Assembly (NCBI GenBank): GCA_905221605.1
Contig: CAJNDS010001169.1
Coordinates: forward strand, 744,001 to 808,000
Direction: 5' to 3'
Origin: Symbiodinium natans
Lineage: Eukaryota > Sar > Dinophyceae > Suessiales > Symbiodiniaceae
DNA length: 64,000 nucleotides
Position 1 is the stretch's first letter. The number at the start of each line of letters is the position of its first letter. Position numbers and translations under genes: made by a program. Positions 31,260 to 42,118 of this stretch are shown here, one piece after another. The notes beneath the pieces are model-generated. The model saw only the letters and a list, made by a program, of their open reading frames with translations. It ran no database searches and was not told the origin of the DNA.

Positions 31260-31554
31260 GTCAACCTCAATTGGGCTCCAATCTTAAACCCCGAACCCCT
31301 CTGGATCCCCTACACCCCTAAACCCGTAAATCCCTAAACCCTTACGCAAGACCTAAATTCCTTAGACAATTGAAAGCCAAGGTCCAAAAACCCTGGACGT
31401 TCCCTTGGACCCCCTTGGGACCGCTAAACTCTTCCCATACCCTATAAGCCCATAAGCCCAGAGCCCCAAACACCATGAAGCATCCATGAAACCCGATGAA
31501 CTCCACGAAGCTTTATGGATCTTATGAGCGCGACGAATCCTAGAAACCCTGTAG

Positions 31555-31661
31555 GGTTTAGGGTTTAGGGTTTAGGGTTTAGGGTTTAGGGTTTAGGGTT
31601 TAGGGTTTAGGGTTTAGGGTTTAGGGTTTAGGGTTTAGGGTTTAGGGTTTAGGGTTTAGAA
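31555..31661. repeat. long perfect TTTAGGG array
   Basis: About 15 perfect heptamers, the cleanest block in the window, ending 10 bp before a terminal exon. Confidence 0.92.
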
Positions 31662-31671
31662 GCCCCTGAAG

Positions 31672-31732
31672 CTTGTTGAGCCCTGAACTGGTTCAAATGG
31701 CCCCCAACCCTGGCGATCCCTTCGTTCTGTAA
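31672..31732 (+). CDS. terminal exon candidate
   Basis: LLSPELVQMAPNPGDPFVL and TAA (31730) directly after the TTTAGGG array and acceptor CCTGAAG. Confidence 0.32.
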
Positions 31733-32460
31733 AGCGTTAAGATCCTAAAAGCCTCGCTCCTCAACCCTTCCCTCTCATCTTTCAACCTCGAAGCCTTTTA
31801 AGCCTTTAAACCCAAAAGCCACAGATATACCTAACACAACGCAGGACCCCAAACCAGAAACCCTAGCCCTAAACCTGAACCCTAAACCCTAAACCCTGGA
31901 CCCTAAACCCTGAACCCTAAACCCCAGCAATTAACCCTTAACCCTTAACCCTAAACCCTGAACCCGATCACTCTCTCAGGCCCGAACCAGGAGCTGCCCG
32001 TTTGGGACCCTACGCGTTTAAAGGGAGTTTACGTCTTAGGGGTTCAGGGTTTAGGGTTTGGGGTTTAGGGTGTAGGGTTTAGGGTTTAGGGTTTATAGGA
32101 GGGGTTTTCAGGGGGGCTTTAAGCTTTCGAGGGCTTAGGGGCTAAGTTTGGTAGCTAAGGGTTTCAGGGTGTAAAGGGCTTACGTTTCGGGAGTTGGGTG
32201 TTTAGGGCTTTGGGCTGTATGTGCTTGAACTCAAGTTTGAGGGTTTGGGGCGCTTGGGGTTATCATGGGGCTAGGAGGCTTCATGCTGAGGCGGTTGCTG
32301 GTCTGAGGTCGTTGTGGTGTGGTCACTGACAAGGGGGTCTTGGGTCTCGTGCGGTATGTCTTGATGAAGTTTCCGCTACCAAACAAGCCACAATTCAACA
32401 CCCCTTTGAGCTTAAGGGTCGGAACGCATCATGTTCCAGCTGCGTGCTCATGTCTGTCAG
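31733..32460. other. heptamer-rich intronic or intergenic stretch
   Basis: CCCTAAA-type text (31860-31960), then TTTAGGG/TTTGGGG (32040-32260). One possible exon at about 31979-32012 (ELPVWDPT) is not supported beyond its sites. Confidence 0.5.
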
Positions 32461-32694
32461 GGTCGCCTGTCGCTCATGAGTGGGCGTCTGCGCACTTGAT
32501 ACTAGAGCTGTTCGCGGATGCTGGTTTGGGAGTAAAGGTTTAAAGGTTTGGGCGCGGGGGGGAGGGGGGGCTACTTGCACAACTTCCCAGCTGAAGCACA
32601 TTTCAGCCGTGCAGTCCCCACACATGCGCAAACGTGGTCGCAAAACCTGCTTCCGTCAGGGCATTGCCAAAAGCAAACAGCTCGAGGAGCATGA
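32461..32694 (+). CDS. two-exon 3' end, product unknown
   Basis: 32461-32523 (PVAHEWASAHLILELFADA; acceptor TGTCTGTCAG, donor GTTTGG) joins 32591-32694 (EAHFSRAVPTHAQTWSQNLL) in phase 1, ending TGA at 32692. The second exon is also open in phase 0 (ISAVQSPHMRKRGRKTCFRQ) as far as 32776. Confidence 0.4.
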
Positions 32695-32805
32695 AGCATC
32701 AAAGCACTGCAGAATCGCGTTCATGCTGTTTTCGCTCGCTAGTTGCAATGGCAATGCGGAGTACCCTGAAAGATGAACTTTTGATACTTGGGCTCATGTT
32801 CTAAG

Positions 32806-32982
32806 AGCTCAGTCCTGTCAAAGGTCGTGAGCCTGATGGAGAAAGCATTAGATCGCCGGCAAGGCCAGGATGAGATGGGTCTGGGGGTTTCGGGGTTCTG
32901 TTCGGTCACGGGGCAGTGGGAGGGACAGCATGTACATGTGCTAGACCACTTGACCTTTCGATATAGCCAAACCGACTGCTGA
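32806..32982 (+). CDS. terminal exon candidate
   Basis: After GTTCTAAG: SVLSKVVSLMEKALDRRQGQ, then HVLDHLTFRYSQTDC and TGA at 32980. The minus strand is also open here. Confidence 0.35.
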   Translation, partial: SSVLSKVVSLMEKALDRRQGQDEMGLGVSGFCSVTGQWEGQHVHVLDHLTFRYSQTDC

Positions 32983-32994
32983 ACTGACCCCGCG

Positions 32995-33129
32995 ATGAAG
33001 TCCCAAGCAGTCAATCTGGTCACGGAGAGCACTACTGAGATGAGACGCGTCACATCGCATGAAGCGTTCCCCAGGCTTCTGAGCGTCTTCGGGGACGGGA
33101 GCGCTCAACCCACAGGGAACGATTTTTGA
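32995..33129 (+). CDS. 44-codon ORF
   Basis: ATG 32995 to TGA 33127: KSQAVNLVTESTTEMRRVTS, HEAFPRLLSVFGDG. Natural composition, too short to name; an internal acceptor CCCAAG would make it an exon. Confidence 0.35.
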   Translation: MKSQAVNLVTESTTEMRRVTSHEAFPRLLSVFGDGSAQPTGNDF

Positions 33130-33190
33130 GGATCAATCCTCGCTGGAAGATACATGCTCCTTTGTGCAGAGCAAGCTCTCATTAGATGCA

Positions 33191-33463
33191 CTAACGCAAG
33201 TATAAGTGTTGCCAGTCAGCAAGTACGCCTGCCACAATGCTTCGCTCGGCAGCTGTAAGTTGTAGCAAGGAGCGAGAGCTTCAAGGGTCCAATGCGGCAT
33301 TACGGAATAACTGCAGGTCAATAGCAACCAGGGCCCCAGAATCACAATAAGTGTTGGGGTTGATAATTATGGCCTGATTGCTTCCCGCCATGTACCATAT
33401 GTGCAGCGGACACCGCCCAGGGATTGGTTCAGGCAGTGAACAGCAAACACGGCAAGCAAACAA
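33191..33463 (-). CDS. minus-strand gene 3' part
   Basis: An open stretch at 33463-33281 (PEPIPGRCPLHIWYMAGSNQ, NPNTYCDSGAL; a GT donor near 33332 or TGA at its end) is followed by exon 33252-33191 (ERSIVAGVLADWQHLYLR, TAG) behind a good ACAACTTACAG acceptor. Product not recognised. Confidence 0.4.
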
Positions 33464-33500
33464 ACCGCACCTTGGTACCCGACTTCATTCAAGAAACCTT

Positions 33501-33608
33501 AGGTTCCTCATTCCCAATGAAGCCCGGCAGGTGAGGACACCTGGTACAGCCGCGCTAAAGATGTTCAGCGCAAGCTCAAGGCAAGAGTTGAAACGGCTGT
33601 GGCTTTAG
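33501..33608 (+). CDS. terminal exon candidate
   Basis: NLRFLIPNEARQVRTPGTAA and MFSASSRQELKRLWL to TAG after acceptor CATTCAAG; a GTGAGG donor inside is an alternative. Confidence 0.35.
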   Translation, partial: RFLIPNEARQVRTPGTAALKMFSASSRQELKRLWL

Positions 33609-33917
33609 GGCCCCCCCCATTTCATAGGGTGTGGGGTTCAGTTTGTGACTTTGTGAGAGTTGCTATATGCACGCTTTAGAGGTTAGGATGTTGTTGAGAA
33701 GTTGAGGTGCAAGATCGCGGATTTAGGGTTCGTGGCCTTTGGTCAATGTGATTAGCTTCAGGCTCATGCGCCATGGCGATTTTACGCAAGGCGCACATAC
33801 TCTAGCCTCTATGCCCTCATGATTGTGGTTGGCATTTTAGAGATATGAATAATCACTGGGTTTCTAGGTAGGGCTTAGGATGGATGACCTTCCGCCGTAA
33901 ATCGCGAGGCTGATCGA

Positions 33918-35490
33918 GTGGACGTGTGCTTCACAGTTTTTTCGGCACTGTTTTGCTACAGTGTGCATGCGCTCGTCATACGGCATGCAGACTCTACCAG
34001 CAGTGCCACAGTAGCTGCGGAGCCTTCTTGTCCAAGCATTGATGCACTATGCGTTGGAACAGGGATTTGCGACAGTTTACCTTTGGAAGGGATTTCGCCG
34101 CATTTGTGCGTGCCAAGCACCAGGTACCCACACAGTCTTTCAGAATCAGTGTGTCACTGTCCGATGTGCTGGACGAGGGTTTCGAACCCCCCCCCCCTCG
34201 CTTTGACAGCGTTCCAGAGGGTACCTGCCAAAGTGCTCAGCACTGTTTTGCTACAGTGTGCATGCACTCGTCATAAGGCATGCAGACTCTACCAGCAGTG
34301 CCACAGTAGCTGCGGAGCCTTCTTGTCATGTACTTTGTGTTGGACGAGGGCTTTGCGACAGCTTACTGTTCAAAGGAATTTCGCCATCTATACTTATTTA
34401 GGAATCAGTGCGCCAGTGTCCGATGTGCTGGACGAGGAGTTCATCTCTTGTTTCAATCTGACAGTGTTCCAGATTGTGCTTGTCCAAGTGCTCAGCACTG
34501 TTTTGCTACAGTGTGCATGCGCTCGTCATACGGCATGCAGACTCTACCAGCAGTGCCACAGTAGCTGCGGAGCCTTCTTGTCCAAGCATTGATGCACTAT
34601 GCGTTGGAACAGGGATTTGCGACAGTTTACCTTTGGAAGGGATTTCGCCGCATTTGTGCGTGCCAAGCACCAGGTACCCACACAGTCTTTCAGAATCAGT
34701 GTGTCACTGTCCGATGTGCTGGACGAGGGTTTCGAACCCCCCCCCCCTCGCTTTGACAGCGTTCCAGAGGGTACCTGCCAAAGTGCTCAGCACTGTTTTG
34801 CTACAGTGTGCATGCACTCGTCATAAGGCATGCAGACTCTACCAGCAGTGCCACAGTAGCTGCGGAGCCTTCTTGTCATGTACTTTGTGTTGGACGAGGG
34901 CTTTGCGACAGCTTACTGTTCAAAGGAATTTCGCCATCTATACTTATTTAGGAATCAGTGCGCCAGTGTCCGATGTGCTGGACGAGGAGTTCATCTCTTG
35001 TTTCAATCTGACAGTGTTCCAGATTGTGCTTGTCCAAGTGCTCAGCACTGTTTTGCTACAGTGTGCATGCGCTCGTCAAACGGCGTGCAGACTCTACCAG
35101 CAGTGCCACAGTAGCTGCGGAGCCTTCTTGTCCAAGCATTTTGATGCACTATGTGTTGGACGAGGGTGTTGCGACAGTTTACTTTTGGAAGGGATTTCGC
35201 CGCATTTGTGTGTGCCCAGCACCAGGTACCTACATAGTCTTTCAGAATCAGTGTGTCACTGTCCGATGTGCTGGACGAGGGTTTCGACCCCCCCCCCCCC
35301 CCCTGTTCCAGATGGTACCTGCCAAAGTGCTCAGCACTGTTTTGCTACAGTGTGCATGCGCTCGTCATACGGCATGCAGACTCTACCAGCAGTGCCACAG
35401 TAGCTGCGGAGCCTTCTTGTCCAAGCAGTGATGTGCTGTGTGTTGGACGAGGGCTTTGCGACAGCTTACTGTTTGAAGGTCAGCGTGCCA
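33918..35490. repeat. 550-bp higher-order tandem repeat
   Basis: Sub-units starting GCACTGTTTTGCTACAGTGT recur at about 33945, 34240, 34494, 34790, 35044 and 35333, spaced alternately about 295 and 254 bp, i.e. two-part units of 550 bp. Two units (33945-34494 and 34495-35044) are almost identical; the last is diverged, and a fragment recurs at 35893-35934. 550 is not a multiple of 3, so the Cys-rich ORFs change frame from copy to copy and are probably not coding. Confidence 0.9.
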
Positions 35491-35682
35491 CTGTCCGATG
35501 TGATGCGGGAGTTTTGTTTGAAGTCTCTCGTTGCGCAGCAGCCAGAGCGTACATGCTAGGGTGAGGCTTCTATACCTGTACACAAGAAAGCATGTTAGAA
35601 AAAAAGGTGAACTTAAATATATGGGTTTGTGTTTTTTTGGGGGGCTCAGGTTTAATGGCACACGGGTTGCACACCCGCGAAA

Positions 35683-35840
35683 CATACCCCGTAACATACC
35701 CCCGAAACATACCCCCGAAACATGCCCCGCAACATACCCCCGAAGTTGCAGGTAAAGTAGCTCCTGATGCCGCGAAACATACCCGAAACATACCCCCGAA
35801 ACATACCCCGAAACATACCCGCGAAACATACCCCGACCCC
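35683..35840. repeat. 12-13 bp minisatellite (CCCCGAAACATA)
   Basis: About a dozen variants of CCCCGAAACATA in two blocks separated by 40 bp. Confidence 0.88.
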
Positions 35841-36165
35841 AACACGTGTCACGCGCCTCCCCATTAAAATACAAACCCATATTGGCCGCCGATCATACCG
35901 CATGCAGACTCTACCAGCAGTGCCACAGTAGCTTCTCACTACACCTCGACTCCCACCAAGCCACTGGTACCAGATTGCTTTCTGCGTGCATATAGGATGG
36001 AGGTGGGGGGGGGGGGGGGGTGTTGTTCTAAATGGAGTTGCTTTTATAGAATAGCCCTCGGGGCCCTAGCCTTAAACACTACCCAGCCCCTCCCCTCTAT
36101 GCTCTATATACCCGTGTGTGCAGCACGCCGTCTGCACCAATTTTCAAGTGTGCCTTTCTGTTTAG

Positions 36166-36200
36166 AGCTGTTTGCGGCAACGCACCTTCGTGATCATTAG
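36166..36200 (+). CDS. small terminal exon
   Basis: LFAATHLRDH and TAG after a pyrimidine tract and acceptor TTTCTGTTTAG, phase 1 entry. Confidence 0.3.
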
Positions 36201-36375
36201 CCTCTTGAGCCAACCAATCAAGGCGTATCCTCTCAAACGGTCAAGCCCTCGAACTAAATCCAAAAACATCCCACATACGTTTAACAAACCAGAAACCTAA
36301 ACCTTAAACCCTAAGCCCTAAGCCCTATACCGCCTTACCCAAGTGCCACAGGCTTCATCCCCTATCTACCAACAG

Positions 36376-36647
36376 AGGCTGGACACCAGGATGACCCCGA
36401 CGGCATCCGAAGGAACGCAGACGCCGTCTTCCGCGCAGGTGCCAGGGTTTAGGGTTTAGGGTTTAGGGTTTAGGGCGCCAAGCGAGGGTTTGTCAGCTCT
36501 CTCGAAGTGACCGTTCGGGTTGAAGTTTACAAAGGGCTTCGGACGCCAAAAGACTCTCGATTTACAAAGATGGCTCAGGGGTATTCGTTGCGGCTTAACG
36601 GCTGCAGGGCTTTCGGATTCAGAGCATCGGGCTCTGATACTTTGTAG
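36376..36647 (+). CDS. two exons, product unknown
   Basis: 36376-36438 (GHQDDPDGIRRNADAVFR; donor GTGCCA, followed by a TTTAGGG array) and 36483-36647 (VSSLEVTVRVEVYKGLRTPK, MAQGYSLRLN) ending TAG. Their phases disagree, so the second may start elsewhere or be a separate gene. Confidence 0.38.
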
Positions 36648-36988
36648 GGGTTCTGGGTGAACATGTTGGGGCCTGAGCCTGAACCCCCTAAACGCGAAAC
36701 GTTCTCAAACGCAAAACAAGGAAGTCCTGAGCCCCCCAAGCCCGATCGAGCCCTGAGCCCCCTAAGTTCCTAAGCCCTAAAGCGCCAGAACCTTTTAACC
36801 CTAAACTTTAAAAGCTCGAAATCTTACCCGACACCAGGGTTCGGGACATTCCCTCTTAGCCCTGGCTGGCATGACCCTGTACACCTTGTAATCCCATGAG
36901 CCCTGTAAACCCAAATGAATAAACCCTATAATTATATACCCTGTACACCAAAGCTGTGCAGGAAGTCTTCATAGGGCTTTGATTCTAG

Positions 36989-37411
36989 AGTTTGCGGAGT
37001 TTCCTGGGATGCCAGTAGTGGTACCCTTGTTCTCTTTTGGGGGATTTGGAATCCCTTTGAACGGCACCTGATTCCTAGGTTAGCAGACAACTGACGCCCC
37101 TACGGTGACGAAGGGGGGGGGGGGGGGGCGGAGAAGTCGCCTTGAAACCCTCTACCCTGAAACCTAACTTTCGCAAGGCACAGTGCAAGCTGCAATTGTA
37201 CGCGACGGCCGGGGGCTCAGGAGAGAGTATTGGCAACACTCCGCTTAGGTTCTCGGGGTGGAACACAGAGTTAATGATTGAAAGGCTTGCATGATGTACG
37301 GCCGGTTATTTTTAGCGAGACGGCACTTGGTACAAATTGATTAGGGCCTTCCTCATCCAGGGTGCGCGAGCCACAATGCCAGGGTTGCCCCTGCCCCTGC
37401 GCGCGCGGAAG
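36989..37411 (+). CDS. exon group, product unknown
   Basis: 36989-37071 (AEFPGMPVVVPLFSFGGFGI, TGA; or to donor GTTAGC at 37079 in another open frame), 37178-37248 (CKLQLYATAGGSGESIGNTP; donor GTTCTC) and 37361-37411 (SHNARVAPAPARAE; GC donor). A poly-G tract at about 37112-37128 lies between the first two. Confidence 0.38.
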
Positions 37412-37546
37412 GCTGCTCAACCTCAATCCAGAACCTCCATGTAGCATCAAGCCATGGGCGCTACTGATGTGTTCAATGCCTAAGAACTTGCCATACATGC
37501 ACTTCCTGTATGACCCCCCAATAACTACAATGGAAACTAGCCAAAA

Positions 37547-37578
<32 letters not shown>

Positions 37579-37639
37579 CCCATCCAAGTAAACAGGGCCC
37601 TATATATTAGACGCGGGGATGAATCATGGGACGAGCCCA

Positions 37640-37770
37640 AAGTCCGGCAGTGAATCTAGGGATCTTAATAATTAGAAAAGGGTTTTGGGGTTCTTTTTGG
37701 TAGAATTACACTGGGACCCTAAGATTACTAATTATTCCGACCCGTATACTGGGCTCAGGGTTGAGGATTT
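37640..37770. repeat. diverged copy of the 30825-30997 element family
   Basis: Shares TTACTAATTATTCCGACCC at its right end and GGGATCTTAATAATTAG at its left with the family; TA microsatellites (37548-37577) lie just before it. Confidence 0.5.
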
Positions 37771-38114
37771 AGGGTTTAGGGTTTGGGGGAGGGCTTTTAG
37801 TAGGGTAGGGATCCAGAGGCTCCAAAATCCCTTAATTCAGGAATATACCTTAAATCATATTCGGGTTCCTATTACGAAATGAGGGATATTCCTTAATTAA
37901 GGGCTTTTAGGGTAGGGATCCAGGCTACAAGCGCCGCCGCAGCTGCTGCAAAGTCTTCTGCCGACAGACTACCTGCCTGGTGTGAAGGGCTCGGCATTAG
38001 GGTTTAGGATTTTGGGTCTTGGGTTTTGGGTCTTGGGTTTTGGGTCTTGGGTTTTGGGTTTTGGGTTTTGAGTTTTAAATTTTAGGTTTTGGGTTTAGAG
38101 TGCTAGTGCTGAAG

Positions 38115-38162
38115 GGGACTATGGCGGTGCATTGCCCGGGTTTGTGGGGCAGACTGACAGCT
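38115..38162 (+). CDS. single small exon
   Basis: GTMAVHCPGLWGRLTA, phase 0/0, donor GTGAGG. The preceding intron is made of TTTTGGG-type heptamers. Confidence 0.3.
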
Positions 38163-38531
38163 GTGAGGAATAGTTCACCGGCATATGCCAGGCTCATACA
38201 AATGCCAAAAATGCAGAGGTGGCGAGAAGGTCTGGGTTTACGGCTAGAGTTTGCCGGCATCAGGTGTTTGGAGTTTGTGGTGCAGAGTGTGGCACAGGGT
38301 TAGAGTGTGGCACAGGGTTGCTGTGTTGAGGCTCGCATGTGAGGTCAGGGTCGTAGTCCCTGGCCGCCCTTAAAAAACTCATAGTAATGGCCTACATGGA
38401 AGCAAAAAGGGTGGGTATATATACACGCTTGTATACAGTATACATCATGTACAGATATAGTGTATCTGCTTTGTGTGTATGTACAATATACGGAGCCGTG
38501 TCAATCTGTGTGTGGAGCATTGCAAAGCAAG

Positions 38532-38698
38532 AGCCCCAACGCGTCAACGCGTGTAGGTCTGCCTGGCGTATGTACAAGATGGTAGTCAAGAAGCAGAGAA
38601 GTTCATCTGAGTTGACGAACTAGTCCGCGGAAGCATCTTCGCCAAAAGCCGGCTTAGAGGTCGGAGGAGAAAGCCCAATTTCGAACGACGGATTCACG
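38532..38698 (+). CDS. C-terminal coding pieces in one frame
   Basis: VNACRSAWRMYKMVVKKQRS then TAG (38621), and in the same frame after TAG: SAEASSPKAGLEVGGESPIS, ending TAG 38699 or donor GTAGAT. Either ACTAG is an acceptor (exon 38624) or two C-termini abut. Confidence 0.38.
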
Positions 38699-38701
38699 TA
38701 G

Positions 38702-39272
38702 ATGTGTGTGCACAGCGGAAGCGTCGAAGCGAATGTTCCTCTGCCTCCATACATCCTTTCAAGTGAACAGATCCAAGGTTGTGTTTCGGGGACACCCCGG
38801 CACTCCCCATATCAAGGTGCAAACAAACACTCCTCAGTCAATTCCGGCCTTAATGGGACCATTCAACCCCCGACACCTGCAGCGAACCAGAACCTAAGGC
38901 GCTGTCTCGAAGAGACCGTCCGATGGCTGTTGTGCTTCCAGGCAGTGAGCACCTGCTGCATCTTGCAATTCAAGCTATTATATTATAACATACTATATTC
39001 GATTATATTACTAGTATGCTTTATTATGCCATGTTATATTAGACAATGTATTGTTGCATTCGGTCTGCAAACTGAAGAAACGCTAAGCGCCATGCCCGAA
39101 GCAAGCCTGATGGAGCCCGTGAGCTCCCTGGGATCTTTCAGAGCCTTCTTGGTGATTCCCTGTTTCTGTCCGTGTTGCAATGCATCGCCTCATGCTATAG
39201 GGTGCCTAGAAAGAAGCTGTAATTTGAGAACTGAACGTGTCTGTGTCATAGGGGCTCTAGCTGATTTCGAAG
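38702..39272 (+). CDS. long ORF of doubtful reality
   Basis: Open from ATG 38702 for 194 codons with one strongly hydrophobic stretch (YNILYSIILLVCFIMPCYI). The AT-rich middle could be real or chance; its end overlaps, in a different frame, the well-supported exon at 39273. Confidence 0.25.
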
Positions 39273-39639
39273 AACCCGTGGCCTGACACCTGCTCCCGCA
39301 CCTTCGTGCGTGAAGGTTCCGGCGTGCCTGTGGCTCTGGATGAAGCTGATATACTGGCCCCGCACCCAGCCCTCGCCAGGTACCTCCAGTATATGGGGGA
39401 CGCTCTACACCCCTTCAGTGGCACGTAAATTGGAGTCCCTCTGAAAATATCTACCCCGACAAAGGGACAAGGCAGAACATGCCAGACGGGATCGATCATG
39501 TTCATGTTCATGGAGGCGAAGAAAGAAGAAAACTGGTGCAGTGAACGACTACCAAGGTGCCTTTGCTGCCGCCCGCTGCGGCATCTGCGCCCGCCTCATG
39601 CGGGGTCTCGGAGCCTCCCTAATCCCTGGACCATCCTGA
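39273..39639 (+). CDS. two-exon 3' end, product unknown
   Basis: 39273-39379 (TCSRTFVREGSGVPVALDEA, DILAPHPALA; donor GTACCT) joins 39522-39639 (KKTGAVNDYQGAFAAARCGI, CARLMRGLGASLIPGPS) in phase 2, ending TGA. Both pieces read as natural protein. Not recognised. Confidence 0.5.
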
Positions 39640-39885
39640 ACCCTGCATGGGGGGGGTTTCCGATTTTGGGGGGGTACCTTTTTCGGGGTCCATATTATAA
39701 GGGAGTCCTACCATCTGGAGGACCATCTTAGGGGTCCTAAGCAGTAAATGCCTTTGAGGAGTGATCGGTTGGCTGGCGTCGCCTTTTCTTTGCTTACGTG
39801 ACTGGCGACCCAGGCACCTTTTTTTGTGTGTAAGCTTGGGGGCGAAGTTTTATGAGTTTAAGGTTCTTCTGAGATTTCGCGCAAG

Positions 39886-40009
39886 TCATGATGAACCAGA
39901 GCTACGCCGCAGTTGTGTTGAGGTTCTTCTGGCTGTTCCCCAGGGGGACCGTCCGCAACGAGAGAGTCAACAGCCTGCAGCACTCGCTCCGAGCTTAGCG
40001 GCTCCTTGA
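39886..40009 (+). CDS. terminal exon candidate
   Basis: HDEPELRRSCVEVLLAVPQG and an Ala/Pro-rich tail to TGA, acceptor CGCGCAAG. The frame is also open upstream to 39761 (KFYEFKVLLRFRA). Confidence 0.4.
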
Positions 40010-40177
40010 GGATAGGAATCTACTTGATGGTTCATGGGTAGGGTTCGAAAGTTCGAAATACACGAACATCAAATCAGGTTATGACCGTTTCTTATTGGTC
40101 CGAAACCCTGGGCCCTGGCCCCCTCAAAGGGCTCGGAACCTCCCTCGGCAGTATTTTGTGTCTGTTGCGAGCTGATG

Positions 40178-40290
40178 ATTTTTTCAAATTGGGTTTCTGA
40201 GTTCAGGCCTTAGGGCCTTATAGGGCCTTCAGGCTTATTTTTCCAAATTGAGTTTCTGAGTTCAGGCCTTAGGGCCTTAGGCCCTTCAGG
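40178..40290. repeat. 55-60 bp direct duplication
   Basis: Two copies of CAAATTG(G/A)GTTTCTGAGTTCAGGCCTTAGGGCCTTA with small changes. Confidence 0.75.
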
Positions 40291-40484
40291 CTTTTCAGAG
40301 GGAGGGCTTCCGTGTCGGTTCGGAGGGTCGTGAACCATGGCCCGGTCCCTGCTCCCCCCCTCGGCTCTCAATTTACGGGCCTTGTAAGGGCTCAGCGTAC
40401 ACTCCGCGACTTGAAGGTTCCTGAGTAATTAGCCATAAGCAGGCTTGCGCGTACTCCCACACAAGGTGACCACCAGTTAGGATT

Positions 40485-40588
40485 GTATACATATGTATAT
40501 ATATATATGTATATATATATGTATATATATATATATATGTATATATATTTATATATTTGTATATATATATATGTATATATATATATAG
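40485..40588. repeat. TATATG microsatellite
   Basis: TA dinucleotides interrupted by G, ending in an AG that could serve as the acceptor of the next exon. Confidence 0.9.
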
Positions 40589-41020
40589 ACCTCCAAGCAG
40601 GCCCCATTATGATCTCCCCGCCTGCCCAGAATGTCCTCCATCTCCATATACGGAGAAGTGTGATGGGCGGCGCGTGGCAGGCATCCGAAGGGGATGATGG
40701 ATCACAAGGGCTGAAGGGAAGGGCTTGGGGGGTTCGTGGCTGTCGGCTTTCTGGCGGCTTTGGGTTTAGGACCAAGTATCCCGAAGCTGGACACCCTAAA
40801 CTCCGAAATGCGAGAACAGCTGGACTGCGACTGCGCCAGCGTATTCCTGCACGGCAATCCTTGGCAAGTGTCCGCAGGGCTAGTTGCCTAAACCCTACAC
40901 CCCCCCAAAGCAACTGCAGGACTGAAGAGCTGAGCCTTGCTGCGAGTTGCTGCTGCCAGCTGAATGCGTGCGCGGTTGGAAATTCAGGGCTTTGGGATGT
41001 CAAGGAGTTGCTCCTTGAGT
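40589..41020 (+). CDS. exon group, product unknown
   Basis: 40589-40697 (YDLPACPECPPSPYTEKCDG, CxxC, TGA), 40808-40891 (MREQLDCDCASVFLHGNPWQ, TAA) and 40920 to about 41020 (TEELSLAASCCCQLNACAVG). A second frame (ISPPAQNVLHLHIRRSVMGG) also runs across the first. Cys-rich throughout. Confidence 0.35.
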
Positions 41021-41029
41021 TAGTATACT

Positions 41030-41245
41030 CTGTATGTATGTATGTATGTATGTATGTATGTATGTATGTATTTATGTATGTATATATATATGTATATATT
41101 TATTTATTTATTTATTTATTTATTTATACATATGAATTGATAAGTGCAGGTGTGATACACATATATATATATGTATATATACACACGTGTATGTATATAT
41201 ATATATATATAGATATGTGTATCTATACATATATGTATACACACA
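41030..41245. repeat. TGTA, TTTA and TA microsatellites
   Basis: Nine TGTA units, seven TTTA units, then TA/CA runs. Confidence 0.9.
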
Positions 41246-41350
41246 CATTATATGTATGTTGTTTTGTACAGGCATATACATGTACCCTAAAACCTAAACC
41301 CTAAACCCTAAACCCCTTAACTGATGAAAAGCAAGTCAGCAGACCCAAAC

Positions 41351-41423
41351 CTTGATGATGCCGGGTCGCTTCAAGTGTGAGTGAGCCGTAGCGGCCGAGC
41401 ATCTGCTGTGTAGTCTTCACATC
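41351..41423 (-). CDS. minus-strand exon
   Basis: Acceptor CCATGCAG, then VKTTQQMLGRYGSLTLEATR, donor GTTTGG; phase 0/1. A plus-strand frame (SADPNLDDAGSLQ) is open too. Confidence 0.4.
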
Positions 41424-41562
41424 CTGCATGGGCTTCTTGAGCCCTTTGGGGTTCAGGGTTTAGGGTTTAGGGTTCAGAGGTCATGTACATGATGTTACAT
41501 TATGCAACATGTTGTGTGTTACTTTATAGTCACAAACATGCGAAGAGCTTGCTTATTTACAG

Positions 41563-41682
41563 CCCTTCAAGTCTTTTCCAACCACCCCGCTTTTGAGCAT
41601 GCTGCTCAATCCTCGGCCGACATACATCAAGCTGAGGATGCTAACGATCGGTTGTGCGGAGAAACGTCTGGCACTCTAGCAG
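41563..41682 (+). CDS. exon candidate with two open frames
   Basis: Acceptor CTTATTTACAG. Frame one: VFSNHPAFEHAAQSSADIHQ, to a GC donor. Frame two: LLSMLLNPRPTYIKLRMLTI, ending in TAG. I cannot choose. Confidence 0.35.
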
Positions 41683-41768
41683 GCTTTAGGGTTTAGGGCT
41701 TTGCAGCCCCGGCCAGCATTGCATGCACAATATCCCTGCATGCAAGCAGGTTTTGAGACTTGTCGCAC

Positions 41769-41879
41769 CTGAACGCAGCAGTTGGCCAGCAGCTTCGGGT
41801 TTAGCATGCGGGCGTCATATGCATGGCTCCAGTGCGCATCGGCCAATACTTGCTGCTGATCGCTGTAAGCTTGCAACAT
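41769..41879 (-). CDS. minus-strand exon, possibly first
   Basis: MLQAYSDQQQVLADAHWSHA, MLNPKLLANCCVQ, 37 codons to donor GTGCGA. ATG at 41879-41877. Confidence 0.42.
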
Positions 41880-42118
41880 GCCGAGCCGAAAGCATCGTTG
41901 ATCTCCAAGCGATTATAGGTTGAGCCTGCCAAGAAGGGTGTTAACCAGCATGGTACATCTCAGTCAGCCAGACACCCATTGATTTGATTCAATGCCTTCA
42001 GCTACACATACACGGTGCACTGGACGGCTGTAGTCACACGCACCCTTGGAAGCCATGGTGCGCATTCCTGAGAAGGAGACCTCAATACTCGTACCTGGGG
42101 TGTGCTGTGCTGTTGAAG

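Noticed and set aside
34474-35403. 309-codon Cys-rich repeat protein
   Set aside because: The 550-bp period shifts frame between copies, so the same DNA is read differently in each unit.
36204-36215. Complete spliced-leader gene (reverse CTTGAGCC matches at several sites)
   Set aside because: Only 8-9 base matches were found outside the LTRs; no full 22-base leader with a following donor.
37316-37329. Microexon between 37248 and 37361
   Set aside because: Phases fit, but the following intron would be 31 bp; too little support.
40392-41304. Long Tyr/Ile-rich ORFs on both strands
   Set aside because: They consist mainly of TA and TGTA microsatellites; only the middle part is kept as exons.
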